A DNA stretch of 64,000 bases from Pegea sp. RAD2-039. Its lineage: Eukaryota; Chordata; Thaliacea; Salpida; Salpidae. The notes beneath the pieces are model-generated. The model saw only the letters and a program-made list of their open reading frames with translations. It did not search any database and was not told the DNA's origin. A program made the position numbers and the translations under genes. Position 1 is the first letter of the stretch. Every line of letters begins with the position of its first letter. Positions 56,061 to 64,000 of the stretch are shown piece by piece. The stretch spans positions 558,001-622,000 of the forward strand of contig JAQGEQ010000175.1 in the NCBI GenBank assembly GCA_034620365.1, written 5' to 3'.

Positions 56061-56469
56061 TAACGACTTCTGATAAGTACACATGACCACATGCTCCATA
56101 AAGCGATAAGAAGGTCAGAACCTGCTAATAGTGGACACTTGGTCATGTGGATCGGACATACCCTTGCCCAATCTAGTCAAAATGAGTGTAACGGGCCTAA
56201 GAGTTCCCCACACTCACAATAATTCTTATTGAAAAGAAGTGAATAATCAATGCCACAGACTAATCGCGTATATGACGTCATCAAGACAAACGCGCTTACT
56301 CACTTAAGCAAGAAGTTCTTCATCAGATAATTTGACTTATTTGAGTTTATCTGACTTTTCTGATAATTGCGGCTGTTCTAATGATGGTTTCTACAAATAG
56401 AAGCTGGTTAAATGATGTAGAAGATAGTGGTTAGCAATCTGGTCAACTAGTGATTGGGTGCTGATATTT
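56061..56469. other. Junction between gag relics and satellite
   Basis: Less AT-rich than its surroundings. TGTAACGGGCCTAAGAG at about 56187 looks like an LTR-type start, but no matching second copy is present in the window to prove it. There is no coding frame. Confidence 0.3.
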
Positions 56470-59400
56470 AACTGATTTTAAGAGTGTCATGGCAACAACA
56501 CAAAGATATCATGATCAGAGATTCATGTATAGATGGATTATCCTCATCAGATATTTTTATATTTTGGGTTGTTCTTTTACTCAATATGCAAATATTTCGA
56601 TGCCAACATAATAAACTACTTTCCTTACTCTAGAGAAACTACTTGCTGTACCATTACTGAGTCTTTGGACTACGTTATCAGTACCAGATCTCGTTTTTAA
56701 AGATTCCATTTTTTGTGTATATGTAATAGCTTGGGTCGTTGTGTGTTCAAATAGAATACTACCCACAAAGAAATCAAATTCATCTATAGAAGACTTTCAT
56801 TGCATTTTGGTACGTCTGATCAAGAACTGATTATAATAGTGTCACGGCAACAACACAAAGATATCATGATCAGAGATTCATGTATAGATGGATTATCCTC
56901 ATCAGATATTTTTATATTTTGGGTTGTTCTTTTAATCAATATGCAAATATTTCGGTGCCAACATAATAAACTACTTTCCTTACTCTAAAGGAACTACTTG
57001 CTGTACCATTACTGAGTCTTGGGACTACGTTATCAGTACCTGATCTCGATTTTAAAGATTCCATTTTTTGTGTATATGTAATAGCTTGGGTCGTTGTGTG
57101 TTCAAATAGAATACTACCCACAGAGAAATCAAATTCATCTATAGAAGACTTTCATTGCATTTTGGTACGTCTGATCAAGAACTGATTATAATAGTGTCAC
57201 GGCAACAACACAAAGATATCATGATCAGAGATTCATGTATAGATGGATTATCCTCATCAGATATTTTTATATTTTGCGTTGTTCTTTTACTCAATATGTA
57301 AATACTTCGGTGCCAACATATTAAACTACTTTCCTTACTCTAGAGGAACTACTTGCTGTACCATTACTGAGTCTTGGGACTACGTTATCAGTACCCGATC
57401 TAGTTTTTAAAGATTCCATTTTTTGTGTATATGTAATAGCTTGGGTCGTTGTGTGTTCAAATAGAATACTACCCACAAAGAAATCAAATTCATCTATAGA
57501 AGACTTTCATTGCATTTTGGTACGTCTGATCAAGAACTGATTATAATAGTGTCACCGCAACAACACAAAGATATGATGATCAGAGATTTATTTATAGATG
57601 GATTATCCTCATCAGATATTTTTATATTTTGGGTTGTTCTTTTACTCAATATGCAAATATTTCGATGCCAACATAATAAACTACTTTCCTTACTCTAGAG
57701 GAACTACTTGCTGTACCATTACTGAGTCTTTGGACTACGTTATCAGTACCAGATCTCGTTTTTAAAGATTCCATTTTTTGTGTATATGTAATAGCTTGAG
57801 TCGTTGTGTGTTCAAATAGAATACTACCCACAGAGAAATCAAATTCATCTATAGAAGACTTTCATTGCATTTTGGTACGTCTGATCAAGAACTGATTATA
57901 ATAGTGTCACGGCAACAACACAAAGATATCATGATCAGAGATTCATGTATAGATGGATTATCCTCATCAGATATTTTTATATTTTGCGTTGTTCTTTTAC
58001 TCAATATGCAAATATTTCGATGCCAACATAATAAACTACTTTCCTTACTCTAGAGAAACTACTTGCTGTACCATTATTGAGTCTTTGGACTACGTTATCA
58101 GTACCAGATCTCGTTTTTAAAGATTCCATTTTTTGTGTATATGTAATAGCTTGGGTCGTTGTGTGTTCAAATAGAATACTACCCACAAAGAAATCAAATT
58201 CATCTATAGAAGACTTTCATTGCATTTTGGTACGTCTGATCAAGAACTGATTATAATAGTGTCACCGCAACAACACAAAGATATCATGATCAGAGATTTA
58301 TTTATAGATGGATTATCCTCATCAGATATTTTTATATTTTGGGTTGTTCTTTTACTCAATATGCAAATATTTCGATGCCAACATAATAAACTACTTTCCT
58401 TACTCTAGAGGAACTACTTGCTGTACCATTACTGAGTCTTTGGACTACGTTATCAGTACCAGATCTCGATTTTAAAGATTCCATTTTTTGTGTATATGTA
58501 ATAGCTTGGGTCGTTGTGTGTATTCAAATAGAATACTACCTACAGAGAAACCAAATTCATCTATAGAAGACTTTCATTGCATTTTGGTACGTCTGATCAA
58601 GAACTGATTATAATAGTGTCACCGCAACAACACAAAGATATCATGATCAGAGATTCATGTATAGATGGATTATCCTCATCAGATATTTTTATATTTTGGG
58701 TTGTTCTTTTACTCAATATGCAAATATTTCGGTGCCAACATAATAAACTACTTTCCTTACTCTAGAGGAACTACTTGCTGTACCATTACTGAGTCTTTGG
58801 ACTACGTTATCAGTACCCAATCTCAATTTTAAAGATTCCATTTTTTGTGTATATGTAATAGCTTGGGTCGTTGTGTGTTCAAATAGAATACTACCTACAG
58901 AGAAATCAAGTTCATCTATAGTAGACTTTCATTGCATTTTGGTACGTCTGATCAAGAACTGATTATAATAGTGTCACCGCAACAACACAAAGATATCATG
59001 ATCAGAGATTCATGTATAGATGGATTATCCTCATCAGATATTTTTATATTTTGGGTTGTTCTTTTACTCAATATGCAAATATTTCGGTGCCAACATAATA
59101 AACTACTTTCCTTACTCTAGAGGAACTACTTGCTGTACCATTACTGAGTCTTTGGACTACGTTATCAGTACCAGATCTCGATTTTAAAGATTCCATTTTT
59201 TGTGTATATGTAATAGCTTGGGTCGTTGTGTGTATTCAAATAGAATACTACCTACAGAGAAACCAAATTCATCTATGGAAGACTTTCATTGCATTTTGGT
59301 ACGTCTGATCAAGAACTGATTATAATAGTGTCACCTCAACAACACAAAGATATCATGATCAGAGATTCATGTATAGATGGATTATCCTCATCAGATATTT

Positions 59401-62400
59401 TTATATTTTGCGTTGTTCTTTTACTCAATATGCAAATACTTCGGTGCCAACATAATAAACTACTTTCCTTACTCTAGAGAAACTACTTGCTGTACCATTA
59501 CTGAGTCTTTGGACTACGTTATCAGTACCAGATCTCGTTTTTAAAGATTCCATTTTTTGTGTATATGTAATAGCTTGGGTCGTTGTGTGTTCAAATAGAA
59601 TACTACCCACAGAGAAATCAAATTCATCTATAGAAGACTTTCATTGCATTTTGGTACGTCTGATCAAGAACTGATTATAATAGTGTCACGGCAACAACAC
59701 AAAGATATCATGATCAGAGATTCATGTATAGATGGATTATCCTCATCAGATATTTTTATATTTTGCGTTGTTCTTTTAATCAATATGCAAATACTTCGGT
59801 GCCAACATAATAAACTACTTTCCTTACTCTAAAGGAACTACTTGCTGTACCATTACTGAGTCTTGGGACTACGTTATCAGTACCCGATCTCGTTTTTAAA
59901 GATTCCAAATTTTGTGTATATGTAATAGCTTGAGTCGTTGTGTGTTCAAATAGAATACTACCCACAGAGAAACCAAATTCATCTATGGAAGACTTTCATT
60001 GCATTTTGGTACGTCTGATCAAGAACTGATTATAATAGTGTCACCTCAACAACACAAAGATATCATGATCAGAGATTCATGTATAGATGGATTATCCTCA
60101 TCAGATATTTTTATATTTTGCGTTGTTCTTTTACTCAATATGCAAATACTTCGGTGCCAACATAATAAACTACTTTCCTTACTCTAGAGAAACTACTTGC
60201 TGTACCATTACTGAGTCTTTGGACTACGTTATCAGTACCAGATCTCGTTTTTAAAGATTCCATTTTTTGTGTATATGTAATAGCTTGGGTCGTTGTGTGT
60301 TCAAATAGAATACTACCCACAGAGAAATCAAATTCATCTATAGAAGACTTTCATTGCATTTTGGTACGTCTGATCAAGAACTGATTATAATAGTGTCACG
60401 GCAGCAACACAAAGATATGATCAGAGATTCATGTATAGATGGATTATCCTCATCAGATATTTTTATATTTTGGGTTGTTCTTTTACCCAATATGTAAATA
60501 TTTCGATGCCAACATATTAAACTACTTTCTTTACTCCAAAGAAACTACTTGCTGTACCATTACTGAGTCTTGGGACTACGTTATCAGTACCCGATCTCGT
60601 TTTTAAAGATTCCATTTTTTGTGTATATGTAATAGCTTGGGTCGTTGTGTGTATTCAAATAGAATACTACCTACAGAGAAACCAAATTCATCTATAGAAG
60701 ACTTTCATTGTATTTTGGTACGTCTGATCAAGAACTGATTATAATAGTGTCACCGCAAACAACACAAAGATATCATGATCAGAGATTCATGTATAGATGG
60801 ATTATCCTCATCAGATATTTTTATATTTTGGGTTGTTCTTTTACTCAATATACAAATATTTTGATGCCAACATAATAAACTACTTTCTTTACTCTAAAGG
60901 AACTACTTGCTGTACCATTACTGAGTTTTGGAATACGTTATCAGTACCTGATCTCGTTTTTAAAGATTCCATTTTTTGTGTATATGTAATAGCTTGAGTC
61001 GTTGTGTGTTCAAATAGAATACTACCCACAGAGAAACCAAATTCATCTATAGAAGACTTTCATTGCATTTTGGTACGTCTGATCAAGAACTGATTATAAT
61101 AGTGTCACGGCAACAACACAAAGATATCATGATCAGAGATTCATGTATAGATGGATTATCCTCATCAGATATTTTTATATTTTGCGTTGTTCTTTTACTC
61201 AATATGCAAATATTTCGGTGCCAACATAATAAACTACTTTCCTTACTCTAGAGAAACTACTTGCTGTACCATTACTGAGTCTTGGGACTACGTTATCAGT
61301 ACCAGATCTCGTTTTTAAAGATTCCATTTTTTGTGTATATGTAATAGCTTGGGTCGTTGTGTGTTCAAATACAATACTACCCACAGAGAAACCAAATTCA
61401 TCTATAGAAGACTTTCATTGCATTTTGGTACGTCTGATCAAGAACTGATTATAATAGTGTCACGGCAACAACACAAAGATATCATGATCAGAAATTTATG
61501 TATAGATGGATTATCCTCATCAGATATTTTTATATTTTGCGTTGTTCTTTTACTCAATATGCAAATACTTCGGTGCCAACATATTAAACTACTTTCCTTA
61601 CTCTAGAGGAACTACTTGCTGTACCATTACTGAGTCTTGGGACTACGTTATCAGTATCCGATCTCGTTTTTAAAGATTCCATTTTTTGTGTATATGTAAT
61701 AGCTTGAGTCGTTGTGTTCAAATAGAATACTACCCAGAGAGAAACCAAATTCATCTATAGAAGACTTTCATTGCATTTTGGTACGTCTGATCAAGAACTG
61801 ATTATAATAGTGTCACCGCAACAACACAAAGATATCATGATCAGAGATTCATGTATAGATGGATTATCCTCATCAGATATTTTGATTTTGGTATTTTGCG
61901 TTGTTCTTTTACTAAATATATAAATATTTCGATGCCAACATAATAAACTACTTTCTTTACTCTAGAGGAATTACTTGCTGTACCATTACTGAGTCTTTGA
62001 ACTACGTTATCAGTACCCGATCTCAATTTTAAAGATTCCATTTTTTGTGTATATGTAATAGCTTGAGTCGTTGTGTGTTCAAATAGAATACTACCCACAG
62101 AGAAATCAAATTCATCTATAGAAGACTTTCATTGCATTTTGATACGTCTGATCAAGAACTGATTATAATAGTGTCACGGCAACAACACAAAGATATCATG
62201 ATCAGAGATTCATGTATAGATGGATTATCCTCATCAGATATTTTTATATTTTGCGTTGTTCTTTTACTCAATATGCAAATACTTCGGTGCCAACATAATA
62301 AACTACTTTCCTTACTCTAGAGGAACTACTTGCTGTACCATTACTGAGTCTTGGGACTACGTTATCAGTACCAGATCTCGATTTTAAAGATTCCATTTTT

Positions 62401-64000
62401 TGTGTATATGTAATAGCTTGAGTCGTTGTGTGTTCAAATAGAATACTACCCACAGAGAAATCAAATTCATCTATAGAAGAGTTTCGATACATTTTAGTAC
62501 GTCTGATCAAGAACTGATTATAATAGTGTCACCGCAACAACACAAAGATATCATGATCAGAGATTCATGTATAGATGGATTATCCTCATCAGATATTTTT
62601 ATATTTTGGGTTGTTCTTTTACTCAATATGCAAATACTTCGGTGCCAACATAATAAACTACTTTCCTTACTCTAGAGGAACTACTTGCTGTACCATTACT
62701 GAGTCTTTGGACTACGTTATCAGTACCCGATCTCAATTTTAAAGATTCCGTTTTTAGTGTATATGTAATAGCTTGAGTCGTTGTGTTCAAATAGAATACT
62801 ACCCAGAGAGAAACCAAATTCATCTATAGAAGACTTTCATTGCATTTTGGTACGTCTGATCAAGAACTGATTATAATAGTGTCACCGCAACAACACAAAG
62901 ATATCATGATCAGAGATTCATGTATAGATGGATTATCCTCATCAGATATTTTTATATTTTGGGTTGTTCTTTTACTCAATATGCAAATACTTCGGTGCCA
63001 ACATAATAAACTACTTTCCTTACTCCAAAGGAACTACTTGCTGTACCATTACTGAGTCTTGGGACTACGTTATCAGTACCAGATCTCGATTTTAAAGATT
63101 CCATTTTTTGTGTATATGTAATAGCTTGGGTCGTTGTGTGTTCAAATAGAATACTACCCAGAGAGAAACCAAATTCATCTATAGAAGACTTTCGATGCAC
63201 TTTAGTATGTCTAAACAAGAACTGATTATAATAGTGTCACCGCAACAACACAAAGATATCATGATCAGAGATTCATGTATAGATGGATTATCCTCATCAG
63301 ATATTTTGATTTTTGTATTTTGCGTTGTTCTTTTACTAAATATATAAATATTTCGGTGCCAACATAATAATCTACTTTCCTTACTCTAAAGGAACTACTT
63401 GCTGTACCATTACTGAGTCTTGGGACTACCTTATCAGCACCTGATCTCGTTTTTAAAGATTCCATTTTTTGTGTATATGTAATAGCTTGGGTCGTTGTGT
63501 GTTCAAATAGAATACTACCAACAGAGAAAACAAATTCATCTATAGAAGACTTTCGATGCACTTTAGTATGTCTAAACAAGAACTGATTATAATAGTGTCA
63601 CGGCAACAACACAAAGATATCATGATCAGAGATTCATGTATAGATGGATTATCCTCATCAGATATTTTGATTTTTGTATTTTGCGTTGTTCTTTTAGTAA
63701 ATATATAAATATTTCGGTGCCAACATAATAAACTACTTTCTTTACTCTAAAGGAACTACTTGCTGTACCATTACTGAGTCGTGGGACTACCTTATCAGTA
63801 CCTGATCTCGTTTTTAAAGATTCCATTTTTTGTGTATATGTAATAGCTTGGGTCGTTGTGTGTATTCAAATAGAATACTACCTACAGAGAAACCAAATTC
63901 ATCTATAGAAGACTTTCATTGCATTTTGGTACGTCTGATCAAGAACTGATTATAATAGTGTCACGGCAACAACACAAAGATATCATGATCAGAGATTCAT
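56470..64000. repeat. Tandem satellite array, unit about 355 bp, about 21 copies, continues off the right edge
   Basis: Head-to-tail units recur every 355-357 bp: the landmark CATTGCATTTTGGTACG (with variants) lies at about 56795, 57150, 57505, 57860, 58215, 58572, 58927, 59284, 59639, 59994 and onward to about 63909. Copies are highly similar, differing by scattered substitutions, a 2-bp insertion (GTGTGTATTC against GTGTGTTC) in some units and a few small indels. Each unit holds open frames of about 62 codons (+) and 61 codons (-). They open with TTG or GTG rather than ATG, and the differences between copies are often amino-acid changing (for example CGG, CCG or CCT at one codon). I therefore read them as by-products of homogenisation, not genes. 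The left edge is abrupt, in decayed retroelement sequence. Confidence 0.95.
59284..60348. repeat. Two-unit (about 710 bp) higher-order duplication inside the satellite
   Basis: The unit beginning about 59284 and the one beginning about 59994 are identical by eye, sharing the rare CACCTCAAC, GCGTTGTTC, AATACTTCGG and CTCTAGAGAAAC variants. Both are preceded by the rare CTATGGAAG variant. The unit between them differs. The units at about 57505 and 58215 likewise share the rare AGATTTATTTATAG variant 710 bp apart. This points to recent duplication of dimers. Confidence 0.75.

Noticed and set aside
56470..64000. Hammerhead ribozyme in the satellite unit (minus strand has CTGATGAG next to a GGATAATCC hairpin)
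   Set aside because: After the hairpin the required GAAA is absent (the nearest is GAAT, some 9 nt further), and stems I and III cannot be paired around a cleavage triplet.
56470..64000. Satellite open frames as a tandem peptide gene family
   Set aside because: No ATG starts, replacement changes between copies, and loss of the minus frame by a 2-bp insertion in several units.
56470..64000. CRISPR-like array or CENP-B box
   Set aside because: The whole 355-bp unit repeats with no unique spacers, in a metazoan context; the TTTCG..CCAACA stretch lacks the CENP-B CGGG core.

Overview
The window is eukaryotic and metazoan. It is strongly AT-rich, its genes are split by GT-AG introns (many only about 50-60 nt), and the gene products are animal ones: ECM29 proteasome adaptor, MNK kinase, SLC7 cationic amino acid transporters, a C1q/collagen protein, a C1orf198-family protein and an FNBP4-like C-terminus. 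The composition, a LINE related to the CR1/Jockey groups, Ty3/gypsy-type gag relics and the secreted collagen-C1q protein suggest an invertebrate, perhaps a cnidarian such as a hydrozoan. That placement is inference; no species can be read from the sequence.

Layout. 1-905: 3' end of an FNBP4-like gene (+). 2540-3310: single-exon C1orf198/DUF4706-like gene (-). About 3955-5940: decayed, 5'-truncated LINE (-). 7060-11720: CAT-type SLC7 transporter copy A (-, 13 exons). About 14023-14200: tRNA-headed SINE whose tail matches the LINE tail. 15566-30151: complete ECM29 gene (+, about 39 exons), with a four-exon C1q-collagen gene (22996-23958, -) nested antisense in one intron. 31919-36408: SLC7 copy B (+, 13 exons). 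37921-38518: second LINE 3' fragment. 38519-44248: AT-rich spacer with no gene I can support. 44249-48443: MNK kinase (+, 10 exons). 49306-50688: weak or broken minus-strand coding traces. 50689-55388: AT-rich spacer. About 55389-56060: two decayed gag starts. 56470 to the window edge: a tandem satellite of about 355 bp per unit and about 21 copies, running off the right end.

Main points of interest. The two SLC7 copies form an inverted pair around ECM29 with patchwork near-identity: intron 6 is identical between copies while other introns and the tails differ, which suggests gene conversion. The satellite shows a two-unit (about 710 bp) higher-order duplication and diverged units near the right edge. 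Two otherwise intact genes (ECM29 and the FNBP4-like gene) each need removal of a 19- or 22-nt GT...AG segment to stay in frame. The SINE and LINE share a 3' tail, as in known SINE/LINE partnerships. The exon models were assembled by hand from splice signals, reading phase and recalled family sequence; no alignment was run.
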